64,000 bases of DNA, taken from the NCBI RefSeq assembly GCF_024207115.1, contig NZ_CP100128.1, positions 4,712,001 through 4,776,000 on the forward strand, written 5' to 3'. The stretch's first letter is position 1. Every line of letters starts with the position of its first letter. Below are positions 33,346-41,731 of the stretch, one piece after another. The notes beneath the pieces are model-generated. The model did no database searches, was not told where the DNA came from, and saw nothing but the letters and a program-made list of their open reading frames with translations. The position numbers and the translations under genes were made by a program. The stretch comes from Chromobacterium sp. IIBBL 290-4. Lineage in GTDB: Bacteria > Pseudomonadota > Gammaproteobacteria > Burkholderiales > Chromobacteriaceae.

Positions 33346-34591
33346 TGGTCAATCTCCTTACCTCGGACAAGGTCACCAGCCCTTCCCTGGCAAACCGCAA
33401 ACCCGCCGCCACCAACTGCTCGAATTGCGGCTGCAAGCCGGCCGCCTCCTCAATCGCCTGCCTATCGCCTCTTTCCAAGGCCCGACGCACCGACTTGCTG
33501 TTCACTATCATCTCCATCACCGGCACGCGTCCGATCGATCCTCGTCCATCGCAACGCTCGCACCCTGGTGCGGCCAATGCATAATTCGCCTCTGAGGAAG
33601 CGCCCACCTCCCTAAGCCAGCTGCGCATCTCTCCCGTCGGCGTGCCGCTCTCCAGGCAATGGGGACAGGCCAGCGGAGCCAGCCGCTGGGCAATCACGCC
33701 AAGAAAAGACACGCCCAAAGTGGCGGCATCGACGCCCAGATCCAACAACCGGGTCAAGGTTTGCACCGCTCCGTTGGTGTGCAAGGTAGACAGCACCAGA
33801 TGCCCGGTATTGGCGGCCTGCATCGCAATGCCCGCCGTTTCGGCATCGCGGATCTCGCCAACCAAAATGACATCGGGATCATGCCGCAATGCCGCGCGCA
33901 ATCCCTTGGCGAAAGAAGTCCTCCCTCCGCCGGCATCGAATTGCTGCACGCCGGGCAGCAAGCTTTCGACGGGATCTTCGAAAGTAATGATCTTGGTGTC
34001 GTCCCGGTTCAGCTCATTCACAATCGAATACAATGTGGTGGACTTGCCCGAACCGGTCGGTCCTACCATCAGAAACAGACCTTCAGGTTTATTGATGATG
34101 TCCTTCAGCGCCTTTTCGCAGGTCTCGGTCATTCGCAAACGCGACAAGCTGAAATGGCTGTTGCGGGAGTCCAGCAAACGCATCACGATGGAGTCGCCCA
34201 GTATCGTGGGCACCACGCTCACTCTCACATCCACGCGACGCCCTGCCGCGAAAAAGGCGATCCGCCCGTCCTGCGGCGTCTCACGGTCGGTAATGGAAAC
34301 CCTGGAGGTGGCACGCACTTTCATCAGCATGTTTTCGCCGACATGCTCATTGACGGTCATCACAGTGCGCAGCTTGCCGAACTGCCTCAAACGCACGCGC
34401 ACGCCATTCTCTTCGGACTCAAGATGAATATCGGATGCCGGCAAGTCAGCGGCCTCATCCAATAGATGATTCAGGATGGCGACGGCCTCAGCGTCTGGCC
34501 TCCCGGTGGAGATGAAACGTGTGAGGCCAGCTGGAATCCGTGTCGCCCCGCCTTGCGATTCGACACTCTTCCCATTCAGCGCGAGCTCCAT
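33335..34591 (-). CDS. GspE/PilB-type secretion ATPase in the tra operon
   Basis: 418 residues from ATG 34591, five bases inside the end of the preceding gene region and with a gggagggtgagg ribosome site. Motifs: ASDIHLESEENGVRVRLRQFG (N-terminal N2-like domain), Walker A GPTGSGKSTT near 178-186, Asp box FEDPVE, Walker B VILVGEIRDAETA near 250, His box LSTLHTNGA. A zinc tetra-Cys pair (CPHC ... CERCDGRG) follows, as in PilB/GspE rather than VirB11. Classical F systems lack such an ATPase. It may replace VirB11 or drive a pilus-like function. Confidence 0.88.
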   Translation of the reverse strand: MELALNGKSVESQGGATRIPAGLTRFISTGRPDAEAVAILNHLLDEAADLPASDIHLESEENGVRVRLRQFGKLRTVMTVNEHVGENMLMKVRATSRVSITDRETPQDGRIAFFAAGRRVDVRVSVVPTILGDSIVMRLLDSRNSHFSLSRLRMTETCEKALKDIINKPEGLFLMVGPTGSGKSTTLYSIVNELNRDDTKIITFEDPVESLLPGVQQFDAGGGRTSFAKGLRAALRHDPDVILVGEIRDAETAGIAMQAANTGHLVLSTLHTNGAVQTLTRLLDLGVDAATLGVSFLGVIAQRLAPLACPHCLESGTPTGEMRSWLREVGASSEANYALAAPGCERCDGRGSIGRVPVMEMIVNSKSVRRALERGDRQAIEEAAGLQPQFEQLVAAGLRFAREGLVTLSEVRRLTSDD

Positions 34592-34595
34592 GCCC

Positions 34596-35126
34596 TCACC
34601 CTCCCGTACCGGCTCGCCAGGCCGTATCAACAGAATTTGCCCGCACTTCCGGAGAGGTATCGGCGATATCGCCTCGCTCTCCTCTTTGCAATCGCTGCCA
34701 TTTCTGCCAGATCAAACCGACATAGCGCTGCTGCTTCACGGCGCTGCGCGCGTTGTAGCAACCGACCGCCTTCCATGTGGCTCCATGCGCCTTCATGCAC
34801 TGCTGCAAAACCCACGCGCCGGTTTGGACATTGAGGCAGGCATCGCTCAGCAATCTCTCCCGGGTGATGCCCCAACGCGATAATGTCGGCAGCCAGCCGG
34901 TATTGATCCCCATCCAGCCAATATCGACAGAACCGTTTCGATTGGCCGGATGCGTGATGGAACGAAAATCGGACTCCTGCCAAGCGATGGCTTTCAACAG
35001 CAGGGGATCGACTCCATATTTCCCGCCAGACAAATTGAAGCAACTGGCCTCGGCCTGCGCCGCGCAAATCATGGCAAACGCCACGCGACACAGCCTGATA
35101 GAAACAGTCATGCGCTCAGCCCGCAT
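34596..35126 (-). CDS. SLT-type lytic transglycosylase (VirB1-like)
   Basis: 176 residues from ATG 35126; the ATG at 35111 just after the upstream stop is equally plausible and gives a tidier signal peptide. Signal-like VAFAMICAAQAEA precedes SLT motifs: YGVDPLLLKAIAWQESDF with catalytic Glu51, NGSVDIGWMGIN, and CYNARSAVKQQRYVGLIWQK. It opens peptidoglycan locally for assembly of the envelope-spanning channel. Similar to F orf169 and VirB1. Confidence 0.92.
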   Translation of the reverse strand: MRAERMTVSIRLCRVAFAMICAAQAEASCFNLSGGKYGVDPLLLKAIAWQESDFRSITHPANRNGSVDIGWMGINTGWLPTLSRWGITRERLLSDACLNVQTGAWVLQQCMKAHGATWKAVGCYNARSAVKQQRYVGLIWQKWQRLQRGERGDIADTSPEVRANSVDTAWRAGTGG

Positions 35127-35841
35127 CGGCGATCAGGCTGGCCAACGCCGCCCCTGAAAGCAGGCCTGGCCTGGCTTTCACTTGGCCGGAGGCGGACTGA
35201 TAAATCAGGTAGGGCGTGCCTCGAATGCCCCACTTGCCGGCAAATGCCTCGTTCTCATCCAGTCGAACACTCGCATTCGGAGCCAGAATGCCTCCGTCGC
35301 CGTAAATTGAAGCCAACGCCGCATTGCCGTTTCCTGCCGCGATGGCCGCGCGCGCCTTTCCCTCCCCCTCCTCGTTGAAGCCAATGAAAATCCAGCGGAC
35401 CTTGACGACCTGCTGGTAATCCTTCAGCGCCTCATAGGCTTTGCGGCAATAACCGCAGTTGGGTTCAGCAACGATGTAGAGCGTCTTCGCGGCGCGCGGA
35501 TCGCCGGTTTCAACATATCGCGTGCTTTGCGCCTCGCCCAACATTGCGCTCAAGTCCGGTTTTGGCAGCTGGACATCCAGTTCGCTCGCGGTCAAGTTCT
35601 TGCCATCAGGGCTGAAGACTGCCCCCGCCAGCACAAATTTTCCGTCTATATCGGCATACAAAACGATGGGATCCCCTCCCCCAGGCGGGTTGACGACAAA
35701 ACCAGCCAAACCAGGCGCGGAGGGGTATTCCTTGACGATACGCTCGGAAGAGCCCAGAAACCTGACCACCGCATCTCGCGCCCCACTCGCCTGAGCGCTG
35801 AACGCAACCACTCCAAGCATCCATATCCACCGTTTCATCAT
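35116..35841 (-). CDS. second DsbC/DsbG-like periplasmic thiol protein
   Basis: 241 residues with signal peptide (WIWMLGVVAFSAQASG). An N-terminal DsbC-like domain (GLAGFVVNPPGGGDPIVLYA, AVFSPDGKNLTASELD) precedes a thioredoxin fold with CGYC in VAEPNCGYCRKAYEALKDY and a GIRGTPYLIYQ cis-Pro segment. This is the usual DsbC/TrbB layout. With the DsbA-like and second DsbC-like proteins and TraF it makes four thioredoxin-fold proteins in one locus. Confidence 0.88.
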   Translation of the reverse strand: MMKRWIWMLGVVAFSAQASGARDAVVRFLGSSERIVKEYPSAPGLAGFVVNPPGGGDPIVLYADIDGKFVLAGAVFSPDGKNLTASELDVQLPKPDLSAMLGEAQSTRYVETGDPRAAKTLYIVAEPNCGYCRKAYEALKDYQQVVKVRWIFIGFNEEGEGKARAAIAAGNGNAALASIYGDGGILAPNASVRLDENEAFAGKWGIRGTPYLIYQSASGQVKARPGLLSGAALASLIADAG

Positions 35842-36053
35842 TCCTCCTCGCGCAAAAGCATCCCCGGCGCCATCACTCTCGTTCGTCCGCTTGATGCAAT
35901 CCGTGTCTCTGCTTTAGCCAAAGCCTTCACATCAAGAGGCAGCGCGGATCTGTCACGCTCCAGATACCGCTGCCATCCAGAAAAACAAACCACTGCCAGC
36001 AGAAAAATTCCTAGCATCAGCAGCAAGGCGGCTAAGTTTGAAAATATTTTCAT
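35838..36053 (-). CDS. 71-residue single-pass membrane protein
   Basis: Start ATG at 36053 gives MKIFSNLAALLLMLGIFLLA, one membrane helix, then a charged periplasmic or cytoplasmic tail of ~45 residues. The stop overlaps the DsbC-like gene start (ATGA). There is no clear ribosome site, and the shared GTGCAAATGTAGTC motif ends only 8 bases upstream of the ATG. This suggests a very short or absent leader, or expression from further upstream. The family is not recognised. First gene of the long operon. Confidence 0.6.
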   Translation of the reverse strand: MKIFSNLAALLLMLGIFLLAVVCFSGWQRYLERDRSALPLDVKALAKAETRIASSGRTRVMAPGMLLREEE

Positions 36054-36061
36054 ATATATTT

Positions 36062-36075
36062 GACTACATTTGCAC
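36062..36075 (-). promoter_or_regulatory. shared motif GTGCAAATGTAGTC, site 2
   Basis: Identical 14-mer to 16561-16574, here in front of the long operon that starts at 36053. A TATATA box follows directly on the minus strand. Confidence 0.6.
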
Positions 36076-36112
36076 GTATTTATATTTTCCACGCAACAAC
36101 ATGCCAAGTCAA

Positions 36113-36150
36113 TAAAAAAGCCCGCCTTACATACTGGCGGGCTAAAAAAT
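36113..36150 (-). terminator. rho-independent terminator after the Ig-like protein gene
   Basis: AGCCCGCC (36119-36126) and GGCGGGCT (36136-36143) form an 8-bp GC-rich stem with a 9-base loop. On the minus strand a T-run follows (36114-36118), and another flanks the other side, so it could work in both directions. Confidence 0.85.
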
Positions 36151-36170
36151 TGTCATTCCACATCAACTCT

Positions 36171-39100
36171 TCATGGCGTCAGGCTGAATGTCGCCGACTT
36201 CCCCTTATCCGTTGCCGCCTCCAGCTCCACCAGCCGGATGCCATCTTTCACCTGTTGCGCCGACAACCAAATCGTCGCATTCTTCACCCCCGTCTCAATC
36301 CCATTGACTCGCCATTTGTAGCCCACCACATATCCTTCAGACACTTCGCACTTAGCGGCTACGCTCAATCCAGAGCTATTCCCAGACGACTTCAACTGGC
36401 AATCCGGCACCGCCGGCTCTTTCAAAGTAAGCGTCTTATCCAGCCGCCCGGTCGAACCCAGCACGCCTTCGCTCACGACGGAAAGACGTGTTTCCCCAGG
36501 CCGATCCAATTTGATCATGGCCGACGTGCCCTGTGTTTCCGCTTGCTTGTAGCCATTGACATAGATCGTCGATTTTGCGTAACGATCGCCTTGCGGCACT
36601 TTCAACTCCATGATCTGGACCATGGCCGTAGTCGGCGCCCTTTGCCACTTGTCCTCCACCGCAACCCGGAAATCCAGGCCGATCGGCTGTCCCACGTCAA
36701 CCCTTACCGCTTCGGTCATCAATATCTGCTGATTCCCGCGAGAGTCTTTCACCGTCACCGATGGCTGGAACACGCCAGCCTTGGGAAAAGACAACAATGC
36801 CATGCCATCTTTGACCGACAACTGCGTCACGCCCTCCGGCACCGCCCATTCATAACTGAGCTTGTCCCCGCCCAAGGTGACAAAAGGCGTCTTCGGGGAC
36901 ACCGACAAATTCACCGTCAATGGCGTCTGATTCGTCATTGCCCGAGCGGTCAGCTTGAATTCCGGAAACTTGTAAGTCCATGTCTGCAGGCTGTAAACCG
37001 CCGTCGCTTTGACATTCGGCATTTCTTTGAACCAGCTCTCGAAGCCAATGCCTTTGTCCCCTTCTTTAGGCGTATATTCGACCTCTTCTCCCTCAATCCG
37101 GCGACCATCCGGCAATACCCACTCCCCGCGCTGCGTCAGCTCCGACTTGGCGTCCCTGCCGAATGGCGAGGACAGCACCGCCTTGAACACATAACGTTTG
37201 CCGACCTCTACCAGCCGGGGGCCGCTGATTGAGGCGGGATACAATTTCGCGGTTTGCACTCGCAACATCTGATAAGCGCTGGCAGGCGCCGCCGCATCGC
37301 TGGGCGGCGCGATCCGGTCCACGCCTATCAACTTGATGGTCAGGCTCTCAGTCGTCTTCGGATCTATCGTCAGGCTGGGACCGCTAGCGGTTTGCAGCAC
37401 TTTGCCGCCCGGCCTGGAAACCTCCCAGCGATAATCGGCATCCACGCCTTGCTCATTCGACGCGGTCAAGCTCACCGGATACCCCTGCACCGTGGCATTA
37501 GGCCCTGCGATATGCAATTTCATCGAATGATAGGCCACCACCTCGACCGGAGCCGTTTCATACTGCTCCCCGGAGTAGCGATTCAACACCTTAGCCTTGA
37601 CCAAGGTCTTGCCCGCCTTGGGCAGGCTCAACATCCAGTCCGTTCCTTGCGGCGGCTTGCCCCGCATATCCTGCGCGTCCGCCCAGGCCGCGCCGCCATC
37701 CGCAGAGACCAGCCACTGGATCGCCCCCACATCCCTGAACCGCTTGGGGTCCTCCAGAATCAAAGACAACTGCGCCAGAAACGGGACCGCTCCCGACAAT
37801 CGCCGGCCTGTCACTCGGGATGCCAGCGTTGAGCCATTGTTCACTACCGCGACAACCCGCGAGCTCGACACAGGCTCACCCACTTCCTGCCCATCCGGCT
37901 GACGCACTCGAGAGTACGCCGTCAGATAGTAGGTATCCGCGGGCAATTTGCCCAAGTTCACGACGAACGCGCTGCCCGTCACTTTTACCGGTTCCGAGCG
38001 CTTGACTTCCTTGCCCTTCAAATCAACAACCTGAACCCAAACATCCCGCTGGCCAAACTCGGCCGGATCGTAGCTCAAACCATCCCGCGAGCCCCCGGTA
38101 GACTTTCCAATGGCGCCGCTGACCAAGGCATCGCTCACCGAGTTGTAAGTCTTGCGCTCCAACAGCAACACGGGATCGGATGGAACCACCAAGAGCTCGT
38201 AAGAAGCCTGATACGGCAAGTCTGGCGCATCGACATACCACCCCTTCAAACTCACCTTGAGCTTCTGCCATAACTCAGGCGCCTTCAGCAGGATTGGATA
38301 AGTGGCGGGACGCTCGGAACGATTGCCGCCGAATTCCACCTTTTTCAACACATCGCCGCTCAGTTCGACCACAAAAGGCACGCTATGCGGCGATTTTGCG
38401 ACTGCGAAACCCACTCCGCTCGCCGGCCCGCGCTTTACCGTCTTGGGCGTTTCTGGCGAACGCGAGCCCTGCAATGCAAGTTGCAACGGGTTGGGCGCGA
38501 TCACCGTCAAGGGCATGATCTTATTCACTGGGCCATGAGCCAGTTTGCCATCGATAAAGAACGAAACCTGGTAAGCCACCCCCTGACTGCCTTCCTTCAA
38601 AAGACGGGCCACCACCATATCGTCCTGAACCTTCTTGATGTCCAGCTCCTTGGCGTCCGGCAAGGTGATCAGGCAGTCCGCCCTTCCCTCGTCGCCAGAG
38701 GCCCGCCTGACCCGAATGCCTTGCAAAGCACAATAAGGCGAACTGGTTTTGGTCAAGAAGGAAATAGATTCAATGCTGCGTACAGCCGTCGCATTCTGCG
38801 GGGCCATTTCCACGCCCGCAGTCGCATCGATGACCTTTACCGCCCCGGCATAGACGGGAAAATTAGGCGCATAGGAGGTGATCAACAATCGTCCGCTGGC
38901 GGGCTTGGCTTCGGCGGACATCACCGGCAGCGAGACCGAGCCATTGGTCAATGAGAAATCATAGCCATTCAACATAAGCTCTGGATTCTCTTTCCCCAGC
39001 ACGGTTCCAGCTATCTTCAGCTTGTCGGCGGGCGTATCGGGAAAGAATCTCAACCGGATATCGTATTTGCCCTGAATCGGGGTTCCTAAAATGGTGACCG

Positions 39101-41309
39101 GCTCAGTTGTCAACGGACTGGTTCCGGTTTTCCGGTCGCGATAAGGGATGGAGGAAACCGGCAGCATCACAATGGAATTGGACTCCAGCCCGCCAAGCAG
39201 TCCGACGCGCGGCGGCTTATAGGAGAATGCCCACTCTTTGGCCGCCTCATTGCCTTTCAAATCGCTCGACACGACTCGGAACTGGTAGGGCTTATCTCCC
39301 TCCTCTGTCGGCAACAGCGGCACATAACCGATCCGGAATTGGTTGTCGCCCGATTTGACAGCCGGCATCGAGTACACCAAGCCTTCGGGGGAGGTCAATG
39401 TCACGGCCAGGGCGTTGATCGGCTCGTTGGCCGTCAGGGTCAGATCGTCGATCGAGCCCGCCGAGAACGCATCGCCTACCGCCGCGCCTTTCACGGCAAC
39501 CGTAATGACCGGCGGCGTATTGTCCATCGTGCTTTTGCCTGCGCTGCGCACTGCCACGTTGCCGTAATTATCAGTTGCGACCACCTCCAGCAGATAAGTC
39601 GCATCCTGCAGCGAACTAAATGAGAAGATGGCCTCCCGTCCCCCGGTGACCGGTTGGTTCACCTTCACAGGCTCCAGCGTTCTCACCTCTCCGCTATTTT
39701 CATTGCTTGCCCGCAATTGAACCTTGCTTACGTTCACCGTCCCCCAAAGAATCCCTTCAGCAACATCGCGGGCGGTGACCGTCACCGTTTTGGCTGACTC
39801 GTCCAGTTGCGGCTGCTCGATGAGCGGATCATCCAGGTCATACATGAAATTGAAGATGTCGTTATCCGTGATCGCCCTTTTGGGATTGGCGACATCGTAG
39901 ACGCTGCCGCCTAATTCCCAACCACGCGTAATCGACGTTCCAGACTCAGGGAAAGCGAAGGGATAAGTGCAGACAGTTTGTCCTGGCGACAGCGTGCACA
40001 ACGCATTGCCGCCTTTGGCCACCGTCACCGCTTGCGTATAAGCACGCGGCTCGACTTCTACGATGAAACGCCCCATGCCTTTGGGCACGGTATTTCTGTT
40101 GAAACGGCCGCTGGTATATTGCTGCCCGTCGTTGGCGACGTACTTCGCGCTCTTGATGACCGGCGGTTGAGTCGTGGTGATTTTGACCGACCAATTCAGC
40201 CAGCCAAGAGACCAGGTATAACCATCCACCACTGCGCAAGTCGCAGTCTGATTGCCTTGCTCCGAGATGTTAGGCTCGCAGACCTGGTAGACATAACCAT
40301 TGATTGCCGCCTCCGGCCCCGCCCAGCCAGGAAAGGCGAAACTTCTACCCAGTATCAGATCTGCGCTGGCATGCTCCTTCAATGGCATTCTGGCCAATAA
40401 CTTCAGCGACTCGCCCGAGATCGGCATGCCTGGCGTATAAGGCACAAACTGCGGGTAGCGGCTGGCCACCTCGCCATCCGCCATGCGCTGCCCCGCCGCG
40501 TAGCGAGCCGGGTCGAACAAGCCGACCACCTCGGCATTGAATGCGCCGCCATCATGCCGCGCCATGTTGTAGCGCTTTTCCGCAATATTGCCGGCCTTGT
40601 CGACGGCGCGGAAAATCACCGGCCTGAGCTTGGCATCAACAGGCAGCGGAAAGTTCAAATAGGCGCCGCCGGATTTCACGCTGGCAATCCGCTTGTCGCC
40701 GTCCCACGCGCCTGTCGCCAGCTTGGTTTCACTGCCATTTGGCTGCACCAGGAAGAAAGAGAAGTCGGCGATGCCGTTTTCATCCGTCACATTATCGACG
40801 CCATACTCGCTTATCTCGACCCCAGACAGGTAATAAGTATCGCCCGAGCCATAGATGCGATAAGGCCCCTTGCGGAAGAACTCACTCATCGATGGCGGCT
40901 TTCGGTCGACCACCACTGTCTTGGACTCGCTGGAAATGACAGTATTGTTCTTATCCAAAATCCTGGCGCTGAAGGTATACGTCCCTTCGGCTTGCAGATC
41001 GAATTTCAGTTCGAAACCGACATAGTTGGTATTCCCAAGCTTGAACACATTGCCAGGCGCTGCCAGATCTGTCTTCTGGCTTGAGATCACCGCGCCGTTG
41101 AAAGCCAGGTCGACTACAGCCTTCTTCTCAAGACCCGTTTCGACCAAAACCGCCACCCCGGATTTGGCATTGATGTACTGCACCGGCAAGACAGGAGCAT
41201 TTTTGCCGTCGTAGACATACATCTGCATGGCCGCCCACGCGAAGCCCGGCAGCCACAGCATGGAAAATAGCAACAAGAAAACCATCTTCAAGTGAATTGT
41301 CTTAAACAT
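36171..41309 (-). CDS. giant exported Ig-like repeat protein of the secretion locus
   Basis: 1712 residues from ATG 41309 (ribosome site ggggga). The signal peptide MVFLLLFSMLWLPGFAWA is followed by an N-terminal domain with VVVDRKPPSMSEFF and a run of Ig/cadherin-like beta modules. Examples are DNTPPVITVAVKG near 630, RWEVSRPGGKVLQ, and PKD-like LSYEWAVPEGVTQLSVKDG near 1480. The last module ends YKWRVNGIETG ... ATDKGKSATFSLTP. I recall similar large DUF4165-type proteins in conjugative plasmids, but cannot confirm the family. It is a monocistronic unit with its own motif-bearing promoter and terminator. Likely surface or periplasmic, for example in cell contact or exclusion. Function unproven. 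Confidence 0.8.
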   Translation of the reverse strand: MFKTIHLKMVFLLLFSMLWLPGFAWAAMQMYVYDGKNAPVLPVQYINAKSGVAVLVETGLEKKAVVDLAFNGAVISSQKTDLAAPGNVFKLGNTNYVGFELKFDLQAEGTYTFSARILDKNNTVISSESKTVVVDRKPPSMSEFFRKGPYRIYGSGDTYYLSGVEISEYGVDNVTDENGIADFSFFLVQPNGSETKLATGAWDGDKRIASVKSGGAYLNFPLPVDAKLRPVIFRAVDKAGNIAEKRYNMARHDGGAFNAEVVGLFDPARYAAGQRMADGEVASRYPQFVPYTPGMPISGESLKLLARMPLKEHASADLILGRSFAFPGWAGPEAAINGYVYQVCEPNISEQGNQTATCAVVDGYTWSLGWLNWSVKITTTQPPVIKSAKYVANDGQQYTSGRFNRNTVPKGMGRFIVEVEPRAYTQAVTVAKGGNALCTLSPGQTVCTYPFAFPESGTSITRGWELGGSVYDVANPKRAITDNDIFNFMYDLDDPLIEQPQLDESAKTVTVTARDVAEGILWGTVNVSKVQLRASNENSGEVRTLEPVKVNQPVTGGREAIFSFSSLQDATYLLEVVATDNYGNVAVRSAGKSTMDNTPPVITVAVKGAAVGDAFSAGSIDDLTLTANEPINALAVTLTSPEGLVYSMPAVKSGDNQFRIGYVPLLPTEEGDKPYQFRVVSSDLKGNEAAKEWAFSYKPPRVGLLGGLESNSIVMLPVSSIPYRDRKTGTSPLTTEPVTILGTPIQGKYDIRLRFFPDTPADKLKIAGTVLGKENPELMLNGYDFSLTNGSVSLPVMSAEAKPASGRLLITSYAPNFPVYAGAVKVIDATAGVEMAPQNATAVRSIESISFLTKTSSPYCALQGIRVRRASGDEGRADCLITLPDAKELDIKKVQDDMVVARLLKEGSQGVAYQVSFFIDGKLAHGPVNKIMPLTVIAPNPLQLALQGSRSPETPKTVKRGPASGVGFAVAKSPHSVPFVVELSGDVLKKVEFGGNRSERPATYPILLKAPELWQKLKVSLKGWYVDAPDLPYQASYELLVVPSDPVLLLERKTYNSVSDALVSGAIGKSTGGSRDGLSYDPAEFGQRDVWVQVVDLKGKEVKRSEPVKVTGSAFVVNLGKLPADTYYLTAYSRVRQPDGQEVGEPVSSSRVVAVVNNGSTLASRVTGRRLSGAVPFLAQLSLILEDPKRFRDVGAIQWLVSADGGAAWADAQDMRGKPPQGTDWMLSLPKAGKTLVKAKVLNRYSGEQYETAPVEVVAYHSMKLHIAGPNATVQGYPVSLTASNEQGVDADYRWEVSRPGGKVLQTASGPSLTIDPKTTESLTIKLIGVDRIAPPSDAAAPASAYQMLRVQTAKLYPASISGPRLVEVGKRYVFKAVLSSPFGRDAKSELTQRGEWVLPDGRRIEGEEVEYTPKEGDKGIGFESWFKEMPNVKATAVYSLQTWTYKFPEFKLTARAMTNQTPLTVNLSVSPKTPFVTLGGDKLSYEWAVPEGVTQLSVKDGMALLSFPKAGVFQPSVTVKDSRGNQQILMTEAVRVDVGQPIGLDFRVAVEDKWQRAPTTAMVQIMELKVPQGDRYAKSTIYVNGYKQAETQGTSAMIKLDRPGETRLSVVSEGVLGSTGRLDKTLTLKEPAVPDCQLKSSGNSSGLSVAAKCEVSEGYVVGYKWRVNGIETGVKNATIWLSAQQVKDGIRLVELEAATDKGKSATFSLTP

Positions 41310-41400
41310 CGCAATCCCCCGGCCGCACGCGCCTGGAATAGAAATAAATGCCAAAACTATGACATCAGGCGACGGATAAATTCAAGATAAAATTAGAAAA

Positions 41401-41415
41401 GTGCAACATTTGCAC
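41401..41415. promoter_or_regulatory. palindromic operator-like site GTGCAAATGTTGCAC, site 3
   Basis: A perfect inverted repeat (GTGCAA-N3-TTGCAC) 92 bases upstream of the Ig-like gene. Its left half matches the motifs at 16561 and 36062. The symmetry suggests a dimeric regulator. Confidence 0.6.
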
Positions 41416-41445
41416 ACATTTATAAAATCATGCGCGCAAGCGATC

Positions 41446-41462
41446 GTTGCCAGACTGGCAAC
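41446..41462. repeat. inverted repeat GTTGCCAG-A-CTGGCAAC
   Basis: Perfect 8-base arms around a single central base, near the composition boundary. It could be an operator or recombination site. No second copy was noticed. Confidence 0.4.
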
Positions 41463-41580
41463 AACAGACTGAACGGGGGGGAGATACGCCAAGAAGCCGC
41501 CAAAATTACTGGCTACGCGCCAAGAACGAAAGCTTCAGACGATGTCAGGAAGATAGGATGTCGAGCACACGGGGCCCGAC

Positions 41581-41596
41581 GCGGCGCATGCGCCGC
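41581..41596. repeat. 16-base palindrome GCGGCGCATGCGCCGC
   Basis: Perfect palindrome in non-coding DNA downstream of the DAHP synthase gene. No T-run follows. It may be a hairpin or protein-binding site. Confidence 0.35.
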
Positions 41597-41685
41597 GACT
41601 GGACCAGACAGCGCGCCAATGAGCAGGGCCCGACAAAAATAGAAATGGAAGTCTCGGATACAGATAGGCAAGAGAGGCGCTTGCG

Positions 41686-41705
41686 GGCAAAGGCGTCCCT
41701 TTGCC
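41686..41705 (-). terminator. possible terminator of the siderophore biosynthesis operon
   Basis: GGCAAAGG (41686-41693) pairs with CCTTTGCC (41698-41705) over a 4-base loop, 27 bases after the DAHP synthase stop. There is no clear T-run, so confidence is low. Confidence 0.35.
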
Positions 41706-41731
41706 GCTTTACGCCCAATCAATGCATGCGG

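Larger units (their letters stand above)
41310..41731. other. intergenic region between the secretion and siderophore loci
   Basis: No supported gene. It holds the palindromic GTGCAAATGTTGCAC site, a 17-base inverted repeat at 41446-41462, a 16-base palindrome at 41581-41596 and a possible terminator at 41686-41705. The composition changes from AT-rich to GC-rich at about 41420, so the boundary of the acquired locus is probably here. Confidence 0.5.
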
